This document shows positions 32,661 through 40,100 of a stretch of 64,000 bases of DNA, piece after piece; positions within the stretch are counted from its first letter, which is position 1, and each line of letters begins with the position of its first letter. The translations under genes and the position numbers were made by a program. The DNA comes from CAVQGF01 sp045807945. Lineage in GTDB: Bacteria > Acidobacteriota > Terriglobia > Terriglobales > Acidobacteriaceae. The notes below the pieces were generated by a model, which ran no database searches, was not told the origin of the DNA, and was given only the letters and a program-made list of their open reading frames with translations. The stretch lies in NCBI GenBank assembly GCA_045807945.1, contig JBJMGI010000018.1, positions 1-64,000 of the forward strand, given 5' to 3'.

Positions 32661-34445
32661 TTATTTTGCTGCGTCATATCTGCGTGGACGCGGCTTGATC
32701 AGCGACGTGTCCACGGCTTCAAATTCAAACTTCGGTTCATCCGCATCCGGCGCGAAGGAAGCCTTTGTCGTCTTCAGGAAGTTGGCATCGTCGCGGTCAG
32801 GGAAGTCAGGCTTGTAGTGTGCTCCGCGCGACTCATCCCGCAGCGCTGCACCCTGCGCGATCACGCGCGAAAGTTGCAGCATGTTGTACAGCTGGCGCGC
32901 GAAGATGACCGACGTATTGGCCCACTGGGTCTTATCGCTCAGGTTGATGTGCTGGAATCGTTCCAGCAGCTCGACGATCTTCGCGTCCGTCTCGTTTAGC
33001 GCTTTGTTGTAGCGAATGACGGTGCAGTTCTTCGTCATCAGCTCGCCCAGCTCGCGCCATAAGCGGAACGGATTCTCGCTGCCATCGGAACTCATCATCA
33101 GCCCATTGTTCTCTTGCTGCTTCTTGCGCTCGGCATCGAAGTGGACGTTGCCATCGGTCATCGCCTGCAAGCCTTTGGCGTAGGCAACAGCATTCGGCCC
33201 GGCCCGGAAGCCGCCGAAGATGCAGCTCACCAGCGAGTTCGCACCCAGGCGATTCGCTCCATGGTATTGGTACTCGCACTCGCCCGCCGCGAAGATGCCC
33301 GGGATAGAAGTCATCTGGTTGAAATCGATCCACAGCCCGCCCATGGTGTAGTGCATGCCGGGAAAGATCTTCATCGGCGTCTCGCGCGGATCGTCGCCAA
33401 CAAACTTCTCGTAGATCTCGAGGATGCCTTCGAGCTTGCGATCGAGCGTGGCGCGATCGATGTGCGTTAGGTCGAGATACGCGGCTGGCTGTCCGTCAAT
33501 CCCGAGGCCATGCTCGTAAACCACTTTGTGGATGGCCCGGGTCGCGACGTCGCGCGGAACGAGATTGCCGTACTTCGGGTACCACTCTTCCAGGAAGTAC
33601 CAGCGCTCGGATTCTGGAATCGCTTTCGGATCGCGTTTGTCACCTTTGTTCTTCGGCACCCAAACGCGCCCGCCTTCGCCACGCGCCGATTCGGACATAA
33701 GGCGAAGCTTGTCTTCGCCGGGGATCGACGTCGGATGCACCTGGATGAACTCGCCGTTAGCGTAATACGCGCCCTGTTGATATAAAGCCGACTGTGCCGA
33801 ACCGGTGCAGACGACCGAATTTGTAGACTTGCCGAAGATCGCGCCAATGCCGCCCGTCGCCATGATGATGGCGTCAGCAGGGAAAGTGCGGACTTCCATG
33901 GTGCGCAGGTTCATCGCGCAAATTCCACGCGCTACACGGTTGCCATCCAGAACGGCGGAGAGGAACTCCCAGTGCTCGTATTTCTGCACGCGTCCTTCGG
34001 CTTCGTAACGGCGAACCTGCTCGTCCAGGGCATAGAGAAGTTGCTGACCAGTAGTTGCGCCCGCGAAAGCAGTGCGATGGTAGAGCGTGCCGCCGAAGCG
34101 GCGGAAATCTAAAAGACCTTCAGGGGTGCGGTTGAAGGTGACGCCCATGCGGTCGAGCAGGTCAATGATCCCCGGCGCGGCCTCGCACATGTCTTTGACA
34201 GGTGGTTGGTTCGATAGGAAGTCGCCACCATAAATGGTGTCGTCAAAGTGCTGCCAGGTGGTGTCGCCTTCGCCCTTCAGGTTCTTTGCTGCATTTATGC
34301 CGCCCTGCGCACATACCGAGTGCGAGCGCTTCACCGGGACGATGGAGAACAGATCGACCGTGCCGCCCTTTTCCGCGATCTTGATCACGGCCGCGAGCCC
34401 CGCGAGTCCGCCTCCGACCACGATGATCTTTGGATTCACTGCCAT
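32661..34445 (-). CDS. sdhA: Succinate dehydrogenase / fumarate reductase flavoprotein subunit
   Basis: Oxidises succinate to fumarate with covalently bound FAD. The 594-residue protein starts with the dinucleotide-binding motif GGGLAGLAAVIKIAEKGG. It has SHSVCAQGGINAAKNLKGEGDTTWQHFDDTIYGGDFL, HPTSIPG and the late GGLWIDFNQMTSIPGIFAAGECEYQYHGANRLGANSL. The alignment style (NLKGEGDTTWQHFDDT) matches Bacillus-type/epsilonproteobacterial-type enzymes with a single b558 membrane subunit rather than the SdhCD type. The stop is one base from the sdhB start, and the start overlaps the sdhC stop by one base (TAATG), so the operon is tightly coupled. Confidence 0.95.
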   Translation of the reverse strand: MAVNPKIIVVGGGLAGLAAVIKIAEKGGTVDLFSIVPVKRSHSVCAQGGINAAKNLKGEGDTTWQHFDDTIYGGDFLSNQPPVKDMCEAAPGIIDLLDRMGVTFNRTPEGLLDFRRFGGTLYHRTAFAGATTGQQLLYALDEQVRRYEAEGRVQKYEHWEFLSAVLDGNRVARGICAMNLRTMEVRTFPADAIIMATGGIGAIFGKSTNSVVCTGSAQSALYQQGAYYANGEFIQVHPTSIPGEDKLRLMSESARGEGGRVWVPKNKGDKRDPKAIPESERWYFLEEWYPKYGNLVPRDVATRAIHKVVYEHGLGIDGQPAAYLDLTHIDRATLDRKLEGILEIYEKFVGDDPRETPMKIFPGMHYTMGGLWIDFNQMTSIPGIFAAGECEYQYHGANRLGANSLVSCIFGGFRAGPNAVAYAKGLQAMTDGNVHFDAERKKQQENNGLMMSSDGSENPFRLWRELGELMTKNCTVIRYNKALNETDAKIVELLERFQHINLSDKTQWANTSVIFARQLYNMLQLSRVIAQGAALRDESRGAHYKPDFPDRDDANFLKTTKASFAPDADEPKFEFEAVDTSLIKPRPRRYDAAK

Positions 34446-35230
34446 TACTTATGTCCTAGCGGCTCGGTCGGAGGCGCGGGCTTGGTGCGAAGTTGGTCGG
34501 CGCTTTCATCAGCCGGTACGCGGGGGTGAACAAAGAAGGAGCGCAGGCTCATCATCCCGACGCCCGTCATTACGAAGAAGAATAGGACACAGACGAGCAG
34601 AAACTTTTGCCGCGCTCGTTCACCGACCGTTATTCCCCACTTTGCGCAGAAGAGCCAGATTCCGTAGGCCAAGTGCCATGAAGCGGAGACTAATCCCAGA
34701 AGGTAAAACGGTCCGCCCCACCAGGTGCCAAGCAATTCAGCTTGAACTTTTCCGAACGACGCCCCGGGATGTGCATGCAGATCGATCCCCGCAAAGCGCA
34801 GATGCCATGTATGCCAGCCGATGTACGCGAAGGCGATGATGCCGGTCCAGCGCTGCAGCGTGTAAAGCCAATTGCCGGTCCACGGATAATCGCTGACGTT
34901 GCTCTCGCCGCGCCACCAGATGACCAGTCCGTAGCCACCGTGAAAGAGGATCGGCAGCCAAATCCCGAAAGCCTCGAGGAATATGACCATCGGCAGGCTA
35001 CCGAGAAATTTCACCTGATTTGCGTAAGCCTCTGGTCCGTTGATCGCCGTGGCGTTGGAAACCAGAATGTGCTCGATCAAGAAGGCGCCGACCGGGATGA
35101 TGCCGGTGAGCGAATGCAGGCGGCGAAGCAGGAAAGAATGCCCCTGGCCAGCCCTGAGAGGGGGAACTCCGCCCGGAATAGCCCCCGCCGCGGTGGATTT
35201 CGAGGCGGTGGTGGCGGGCGTTGTTGCCAT
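34445..35230 (-). CDS. sdhC: Succinate dehydrogenase cytochrome b558 subunit
   Basis: A 261-residue membrane anchor with five predicted helices and several helix histidines (LLRRLHSLTG, FLIEHILVSN, LFHGGYG, YIGWHTWHLR, SASWHLAYG), as in the diheme single-subunit b558 type that works with a menaquinone-type quinone. An ATG at 35281 is in frame, but it lies inside the -10 box of the probable promoter, so ATG 35230 with upstream GAGAGAG is the start. The N-terminus is Ala/Thr-rich. The order is sdhC-sdhA-sdhB. Confidence 0.9.
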   Translation of the reverse strand: MATTPATTASKSTAAGAIPGGVPPLRAGQGHSFLLRRLHSLTGIIPVGAFLIEHILVSNATAINGPEAYANQVKFLGSLPMVIFLEAFGIWLPILFHGGYGLVIWWRGESNVSDYPWTGNWLYTLQRWTGIIAFAYIGWHTWHLRFAGIDLHAHPGASFGKVQAELLGTWWGGPFYLLGLVSASWHLAYGIWLFCAKWGITVGERARQKFLLVCVLFFFVMTGVGMMSLRSFFVHPRVPADESADQLRTKPAPPTEPLGHK

Positions 35231-35279
35231 CGAATGATTGCTCTCTCTAGCGCGAACAAACTCAGAGAGCGAACTTTTC

Positions 35280-35309
35280 ATTATCGAGTCGCGCGAATGT
35301 TTAAGTCAA
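35280..35309 (-). promoter_or_regulatory. Promoter of the sdhCAB operon
   Basis: Read on the minus strand, TTGACT (35309-35304) and GATAAT (35285-35280) are spaced by 18 bp. Transcription would begin near 35273 and give a leader of about 43 nt to the sdhC ATG at 35230. Its position excludes the upstream in-frame ATG at 35281. Confidence 0.6.
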
Positions 35310-35333
35310 GGGATTGGCCCGCGAGAATCGCGC

Positions 35334-35361
35334 TTGTACCCGCGACAAAGCTCGATATAAT
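35334..35361 (+). promoter_or_regulatory. Promoter of the GAF-domain gene
   Basis: TTGTAC at 35334-35339 and a perfect TATAAT at 35356-35361, 16 bp apart, with the ATG at 35390. It is back to back with the sdh promoter; the -35 boxes are about 25 bp apart, so a regulator binding between them could control both. Confidence 0.55.
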
Positions 35362-35389
35362 GTCCCGCGTTCCTCCACAGGAGAGCCCG

Positions 35390-35920
35390 ATGGCCACCCC
35401 GGCAGCAGCGTTCGCGCAGATCGCGACGGATTGTGAAGCAGAAGGACTAACGCCGAAGAACGGCGACAAAATCGGGCACGAGATCGCCAAGGCGTTCAAC
35501 GTGCAGAACGACGAAGTCGGCATCATGCGGGTCGAGAAGCAGCACCTCGTGTTCGTTTATCCAGCGAAGCTCCATAATCTCGGATCGATCCCGCTGAACA
35601 CCACTACTTCCGTCGCAGCGCGCTCTGCCCAGACGAAGCGTGCCGAAATCCTGAACAATTTTGCTCAAGCCAAGCACACCAGCATCTTTGAATCTGTCGA
35701 TCTCGGCGCAAAGCCAAAATCGATCGGAGAGAAAACTGAGCCGCACTTCATCCAGAAATTGATGTGCGTCCCTGTCGTTGGCCCAGCGGGGACGGTCGGC
35801 GTGATCGAAGTCTGCCGTAAGGGGACCTCAGCGCCGGCAGCGGGCGCAGATTTTATGCCCGTAGATATGCAGAAGTTAGTGATGATCGCCGGCTCGCTGC
35901 TGAAGTGTTTTGCAAAATAG
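35390..35920 (+). CDS. GAF-domain-like protein
   Basis: A 176-residue cytosolic protein. ATG 35390 follows CAGGAGAG and a good promoter; a longer open frame back to 34742 is antisense to sdhC and not real. The body has the strand/helix pattern of a GAF domain: VGIMRVEKQHLVFVYPAKLHNLGSIPLN, a central helix, SIFESVDLG, IQKLMCVPVVGPAGTVGVIEVCRKG and a C-terminal helix. The family binds small ligands such as cyclic nucleotides or haem, but no output domain is attached. The gene is divergent from sdhCAB and may sense a respiratory or redox signal, which is an inference from position. Confidence 0.7.
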   Translation: MATPAAAFAQIATDCEAEGLTPKNGDKIGHEIAKAFNVQNDEVGIMRVEKQHLVFVYPAKLHNLGSIPLNTTTSVAARSAQTKRAEILNNFAQAKHTSIFESVDLGAKPKSIGEKTEPHFIQKLMCVPVVGPAGTVGVIEVCRKGTSAPAAGADFMPVDMQKLVMIAGSLLKCFAK

Positions 35921-35940
35921 CTGCGAAGAAGATTAAGAAG

Positions 35941-35964
35941 ACCCGCGAGAACTTCGCGGGTTTT
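35941..35964. terminator. Terminator hairpin between the GAF gene and the phosphate transporter gene
   Basis: An 8-bp stem (ACCCGCGA with TCGCGGGT) and a 5-nt loop, followed by TTT and CTCTT. It sits in the 52-bp gap of two convergent genes. Confidence 0.7.
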
Positions 35965-35972
35965 CTCTTGGC

Positions 35973-37046
35973 TTACGCGCCAGGATGGAAGAAGCGGATG
36001 ATCCAGAATGTCACCGCGGCCACCAGCGCTGAAGCTGGAATAGTAAGGATCCAAGCCCACACGATTCGGCCTGCTACACCCCACCGGACTGCGGAAATGC
36101 GGTGAGTAGACCCGACGCCAACAATCGCGCCCGTGATGGTGTGCGTCGTGCTTACTGGAATTCCCATGCTTGAGGCCATAAACAAGGTGATCGCCCCGGC
36201 GGTTTCGGCGCAAAATCCACCTACAGGTTTAAGTTTCGTGATTTTTGAACCCATCGTGTGAACGATCCGCCAGCCGCCGGAGTAAGTTCCCAACGCAATG
36301 GCGCCATTTGCCCCCAGGATGATGTACCACTTGTAAGGCCCCCACCCGTGCGCGAACTGTTCCGGCGAAAGCAAACCGCCCGCGAGTAATGCTCCGGCGA
36401 TGATGCCCATGGTTTTCTGCGCGTCGTTGCCACCGTGTCCTAGGCTGTATGCCGCGGCGGAGAGCAGTTGCAATTTGCGGAACCATTTGTCTACGGAACG
36501 CGGGGCGCGCTTCTGCAACATCCACGACATCGCAACCATCAGCGCCAATCCCAGAACCATTCCCATCAGCGGCGCAAGGACGATGAAGATAAGCGTGAGC
36601 ATCCACTTTTCTCCCAGCCCCGGAATCACGCCGAGTACGGGAAGCGTGAGCTTGGGCTGGCGAACCAGAACGCCGAAGCCGGCGCGCGCGATGCCGGCGC
36701 CTGCGAGTCCGCCCATCAATGCATGCGAGGACGAGCTGGGCAAGCCGAGCCACCAGGTCACAAGATTCCAGGTAATGGCTCCGATCAGAGCGGCGAGGAT
36801 GACGAAGGCGGTGGCTTGTTTGGGATCGATAATGCCACTGGCGATCGCCTTTGCGACGGCGGTCCCAAAGACAAATGCAGCAACAAAGTTGAAGAACGCC
36901 GCCCAGATGACCGCAAGCTTGGGCGATAGAACGCGCGTGGAAACTACGGTCGCGATGCTGTTGGCAGCATCATGAAAGCCGTTGATGAAGTCGAACACCA
37001 ACGCGATCGCAATGGTGATCAGCACCAATGTCATGGAGGCGTTCAC
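35973..37046 (-). CDS. pit: Inorganic phosphate transporter, PiT family
   Basis: A 357-residue polytopic membrane protein. Both halves show the PiT signature: FINGFHDAANSIATVVSTRVLSP near the N-terminus (the GxNDxAN motif as GFHDAANS) and LGHGGNDAQKTMGIIAGALL in the second half. It also has ISTTHTITGAIVGVGS, the usual SSTHTIxGAxxGVG-type motif. Low-affinity symport of phosphate (or metal phosphate) is the family function. The upstream gene, 42 bp away on the same strand, encodes a DUF47 PhoU-like protein, the normal partner. Confidence 0.92.
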   Translation of the reverse strand: MNASMTLVLITIAIALVFDFINGFHDAANSIATVVSTRVLSPKLAVIWAAFFNFVAAFVFGTAVAKAIASGIIDPKQATAFVILAALIGAITWNLVTWWLGLPSSSSHALMGGLAGAGIARAGFGVLVRQPKLTLPVLGVIPGLGEKWMLTLIFIVLAPLMGMVLGLALMVAMSWMLQKRAPRSVDKWFRKLQLLSAAAYSLGHGGNDAQKTMGIIAGALLAGGLLSPEQFAHGWGPYKWYIILGANGAIALGTYSGGWRIVHTMGSKITKLKPVGGFCAETAGAITLFMASSMGIPVSTTHTITGAIVGVGSTHRISAVRWGVAGRIVWAWILTIPASALVAAVTFWIIRFFHPGA

Positions 37047-37088
37047 AAGTTTGCTCCCTGGACGCGCTGGCTGGGTTCCATGGCTGGG

Positions 37089-37703
37089 TTAGGCGCTCTT
37101 TAGAAGCACGGTTTCGAGGACGTTGGCGGCGTCTTCCGCTTTGTCCGTCGCCGTTTCGAGCACTTCGTACAGCTCTTTTAACTTGATGAGGTTGATTGGG
37201 TCTTTCTCTTCTTCGAAGAGTTTCGCGATCGCCTCCCGAGCGATTTTGTCGGCAACGTTCTCCAGGCGGTTGACCTCGACGCAATGAGTCATAATGTCGC
37301 CGCTTTTCTCGAGAAGCTGCACACCTTTCGTGAGCGCATTCCCTTGCTGCACGATCAGCGCAGCAAGATCCGCAGCCGCCTTTGGTGGGTGCGCGATCTT
37401 GTACACGACGAGCCGTTCGGCGGCGGCGTAAACGAAATCGAGCACGTCATCGAGGGAACTGGCCAGGCGATGAATATCTTCGCGATCGAAGGGAGTAATG
37501 AAGGTCTGGTTGAGCTTGGTGAGGATGGCATGCGTCATGTCATCGCCTTTGTGCTCAAAGTCGTGGAGCTGGTGAACACGGGCTTCCACGTCCTTGTTCT
37601 CGCGGAGCGTGGTCTCCAGTAGCTTGGCGCCTTCTACGATGTTGCCGCACATCTCAGCGAACATGTCGAAGAATTTCTGTTCTCTGGGGATCAGGCGAAC
37701 CAT
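37089..37703 (-). CDS. DUF47 family PhoU-like regulator of the Pit transporter
   Basis: A 204-residue all-helical protein with the DUF47/PhoU-like pattern: EQKFFDMFAEMCGNIVEGAKLLE, HDFEHKGDDMTHAILTKLNQTFITPFDREDIHRLASSLDDVLDFV and the matching EVNRLENVADKIAREAIAKLFEEEKDP near the C-terminus. The E-x-x-x-D metal-binding helices are intact. Proteins of this type are encoded before pit transporters in many bacteria and are thought to regulate phosphate uptake. It is the first gene of the pair, with the transporter gene 42 bp downstream. Confidence 0.9.
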   Translation of the reverse strand: MVRLIPREQKFFDMFAEMCGNIVEGAKLLETTLRENKDVEARVHQLHDFEHKGDDMTHAILTKLNQTFITPFDREDIHRLASSLDDVLDFVYAAAERLVVYKIAHPPKAAADLAALIVQQGNALTKGVQLLEKSGDIMTHCVEVNRLENVADKIAREAIAKLFEEEKDPINLIKLKELYEVLETATDKAEDAANVLETVLLKSA

Positions 37704-37776
37704 GCACAGCTCCTAGCTTCGCCCGCGGGCGATTTTGAACCGTCCAATATCTCACACGCGGTCGGCAGGCGGCTAG

Positions 37777-38409
37777 TCATTGCCCGCCAGACCACTGTAG
37801 CTGCAGCTTCTGCCACTGCGCCTTCGCGCCACGGAACAGCGTGCGCAGCGATTTCGAGATCATCCGCACAATGATGACCAACAGCACCAGCAAGATGGCC
37901 ACGACCACAGCAGCGATATAAGGATGCCGCGTCGCCAACCATACCAACGCAACGCTGAGCACGTCTTCCCCAAGACTTAACCCAATGTTCGACATCGGCT
38001 CCGGCGATGGCGTGACCGCTGCCCGGATCGCCGTCTTTCCACCATGCGCCGCAAAGGCGATTGCGGAAGCAACAAGGGCGCTTGCTATCTGGGCGCCAGG
38101 CGAAAGCTGTGCGGTGGCACCATAAGCAAGCAATCCGGCGACGGGCACGCGAACGAAAGTTTGCAGAGCGTTCCAGATCAGGTCGAAGCCGGGGATCTTG
38201 TCGGCAAAAAACTCGATGATGAATAATGCGACCGCTGCGGCGATCGTCGGCCAAGCTTGCAGAAGATGAAGCGAAGGCGGCAGGTTGAAGAGTTCAGCCC
38301 TCGCGAGCAGCCCCAGCACAGCCACCGTCGCGTAGACATTGAGCCCGGCGGCGAAGCTTGCGCCCACCACGATCGCCAACATCTCCTGCGGGGTGAAGGG
38401 AAGGGGCAT
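37777..38409 (-). CDS. DUF4126 family membrane protein
   Basis: A 210-residue protein with about five hydrophobic segments. Family features: GASFAAGLNVYATVAVLGLLAR near the N-terminus, a FADKIPGFDLIWNALQTFVRVPVAGLLAY segment, and AAHGGKTAIRAAVTPSPEPMSNIGLSLGEDVLSVALVW. These match DUF4126, whose function is unknown. The C-terminus is basic and cytosolic. It is 73 bp upstream of the DUF47 gene on the same strand and may share its transcript. Confidence 0.8.
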   Translation of the reverse strand: MPLPFTPQEMLAIVVGASFAAGLNVYATVAVLGLLARAELFNLPPSLHLLQAWPTIAAAVALFIIEFFADKIPGFDLIWNALQTFVRVPVAGLLAYGATAQLSPGAQIASALVASAIAFAAHGGKTAIRAAVTPSPEPMSNIGLSLGEDVLSVALVWLATRHPYIAAVVVAILLVLLVIIVRMISKSLRTLFRGAKAQWQKLQLQWSGGQ

Positions 38410-38474
38410 GGAATCAGGCTCTCCCAGCCGATTGTATTTGGATGCTTAATCTAAAAGACGAAAGCCGAAAAGAA

Positions 38475-38502
38475 AAAAGGCCGCCTAAGCCGGCGGCCTT
38501 TT
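38475..38502. terminator. Strong terminator hairpin downstream of the small conserved gene
   Basis: An 11-bp perfect stem, AAAAGGCCGCC with GGCGGCCTTTT, and a 6-nt loop. With A and T runs on the two sides it can terminate transcription in either direction. It lies 15 bp past the stop of the minus-strand gene at 38518-38745. Confidence 0.8.
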
Positions 38503-38517
38503 CACACGCGTCCCGCT

Positions 38518-38745
38518 TTACAGCGTGGACTCGATCTCGAATCCCCAAGCCTGCAGCAAGGGCTCAGGAATGTATTTCGAATTCTTGTTGCGACGCGCCC
38601 ACTCGCGCAAACGTGTGGAGCGCTGGTACTGCTCGGGCTCGAGCTTGAACTCCTTCACTGCCTGCTCAAAGGAGGTCACAATGGGAATCACCGGGCCGAT
38701 CGGCTCGGGCTTTCCCCAGTTCGGATTTCCGCGACGCTTTGCCAT
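38518..38745 (-). CDS. Small conserved protein of unknown function
   Basis: A 75-residue basic soluble protein starting MAKRRGNPNWGKPEP and ending GFEIESTL. The middle is a helical stretch (SFEQAVKEFKLEPEQYQRSTRLREWARRNKNSKYIPEPLLQAWG). I do not recognise a named family; the KRRGNPNWGK beginning resembles small acidobacterial proteins. Support for a real gene: clean start, a good terminator directly after, non-overlap with neighbours, and coding-like composition. Nucleic-acid binding is possible from charge, but unproven. Confidence 0.65.
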   Translation of the reverse strand: MAKRRGNPNWGKPEPIGPVIPIVTSFEQAVKEFKLEPEQYQRSTRLREWARRNKNSKYIPEPLLQAWGFEIESTL

Positions 38746-39153
38746 GATGGGTGAGTTCCTGTCCTTTAAATGAATGATTGCCTTAAGTCTTTGATTCGAA
38801 AACCGCCACCAGGATTCAAGTGGATGTACCTGAATCCCGATAGATCGTTCACCTTACGGCTGTACTGCTGATCGAGGGGCCGATTTAGTGCTTGGTGCGG
38901 GGCTCTCTTGCAGAAGTCCTGGGGCCGTCAGAAAACGTAATAGTATATGCGCTTTAGTAACCACAGGCAAGATAAATAGTAAGTACCTGGCGCTAAGATC
39001 TTCTGGCCAGAAAATCTGATAAGCATTGTATTATCAAGATGTTATCTGACAAACCATCAACTGATACTTGCTTATTTGTAAGCTGGAGCCTTGGCTGCTT
39101 CTCTTCAGGAGATGTGCTTAAGGCCACATCGAAGAGGCGATCAGCGGTTGGGA
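38746..39153. other. 408-bp intergenic stretch with an inverted repeat
   Basis: No open frame with coding character and no RNA gene that I can name. The part from about 38940 to 39080 is clearly AT-richer than the surroundings. It contains a perfect 12-bp palindrome TTCTGGCCAGAA at 39001-39012 (extendable to 20 bp with one mismatch pair), followed by an inverted pair TGATAA/TTATCA at 39017-39036. These could be regulator sites or parts of a small RNA promoter. Confidence 0.5.
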
Positions 39154-39242
39154 TGGTGCCCGGGGCCGGAATTGAACCGGCACGCCCCTTTGGGGGCCCG
39201 GGATTTTAAGTCCCGTGCGTCTGCCAATTTCGCCACCCGGGC
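39154..39242 (-). tRNA. tRNA-Leu (anticodon UAA)
   Basis: Read on the minus strand: acceptor GCCCGGG pairs with CCCGGGC and is followed by A and an encoded CCA. The anticodon loop CTTAAAA lies within the CGGGA/TCCCG stem, giving TAA. The D-loop has the GTGGCGAAATTGGCAGAC leucine pattern, and a long variable arm GGGCCCCCAAAGGGGCGT marks a class II tRNA. Confidence 0.95.
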
Positions 39243-39349
39243 AGGCTCATTGCATTGACCTTACCACACGCTAATCGGTGCCAACGTGCTGAACGGTTGG
39301 TCGCCGGAATTGTGGAACTCGGACTTCGTTTCGGCGTACAGTGTGCTTC

Positions 39350-39829
39350 ATGCAAACGCTAAACGTCGGTGCAGGTTGCACGGATATCGAGTACAAGGCC
39401 GCTGAAGAAGATCGGCGCAAAGATCTACAAGCCGAAAGCCGAAGCGATGCGAACTACTTCTTTTGGGCGGCAGGTTTGGCTGCACTTGGAACAGGGCTTC
39501 TGCCAATACGGCTGAACATTCTTGTCAGTATCGGGATGATCGACCATTTAGCCTTTTACGGCAGGTCATTGGACGCGGCTAATACCCTCGTTCTTTATGC
39601 CGTATCCGCCATGTGGGTTTCCGCGCTCATCCTCTTGGGATTTGCCGCGCGGAAGGGGAAGAGGTGGGCGTTCATAGTTGGGATCGTGCTGTATGGAGCG
39701 GACATGATCTTGTTGATCGGAACCCTTTCTTTGTGGGCGTTCAGTATCCATTCGTTCTTCGTCTTCAAATGGTTCCAGGGACAAAGGCTGCTGAGCGACG
39801 TGAAAGAAGCGAAAGCTGCGGTAGCCTAG
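39350..39829 (+). CDS. Small polytopic membrane protein of unknown function
   Basis: A 159-residue protein with a charged cytosolic N-terminus (about 38 residues: ...YKAAEEDRRKDLQAESRSD) and four predicted helices: FFWAAGLAALGTGLL, LAFYGRS to LVLYAVSAMWVSALILLGFAA, WAFIVGIVLYGADMILLIGTLSLWAF and HSFFVFKWFQG. I do not recognise a named family; proteins of this layout occur next to envelope genes in Acidobacteriota. ATG 39350 has no obvious ribosome binding site; GTG 39341 is an alternative. It stops 272 bp before the large six-gene row and has no clear link with it. Confidence 0.6.
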   Translation: MQTLNVGAGCTDIEYKAAEEDRRKDLQAESRSDANYFFWAAGLAALGTGLLPIRLNILVSIGMIDHLAFYGRSLDAANTLVLYAVSAMWVSALILLGFAARKGKRWAFIVGIVLYGADMILLIGTLSLWAFSIHSFFVFKWFQGQRLLSDVKEAKAAVA

Positions 39830-40038
39830 AATAACTTGTGCCATCAGCTCTCTTACTCGATGTCGATGCAAGTCCGCGAGTGCTGACGATCGGCGCATGA
39901 ATCCTAGCGAAATCATCTCCGAAAAATAAACGCACTTCTTACCCAAGAGTTCAACACACAAACCCCTTCATTTTTTCCTTCGTCATACATTTCCAACTAA
40001 GCGGTATAAAACCCGACGAAATAGGGTAAACCCGGCAG

Positions 40039-40066
40039 TTGCATTTTGACTTGCAGGGTGTATATT
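40039..40066 (+). promoter_or_regulatory. Candidate promoter of the six-gene propeller/VIT/TPR operon
   Basis: TTGCAT at 40039-40044 and TATATT at 40061-40066 with 16 bp between, in an AT-rich stretch. The predicted start is about 28 nt before the ATG at 40101. It is the only plausible promoter seen before this gene row. Confidence 0.4.
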
Positions 40067-40100
40067 CCGACTCGCCGCTCCCGTCAAAAAGCAACATTTC

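Noticed and set aside
34742..35389. N-terminal extension of the GAF-domain frame by 216 codons
   Set aside because: Antisense to sdhC and its promoter; a good promoter and ribosome binding site lie directly before ATG 35390.
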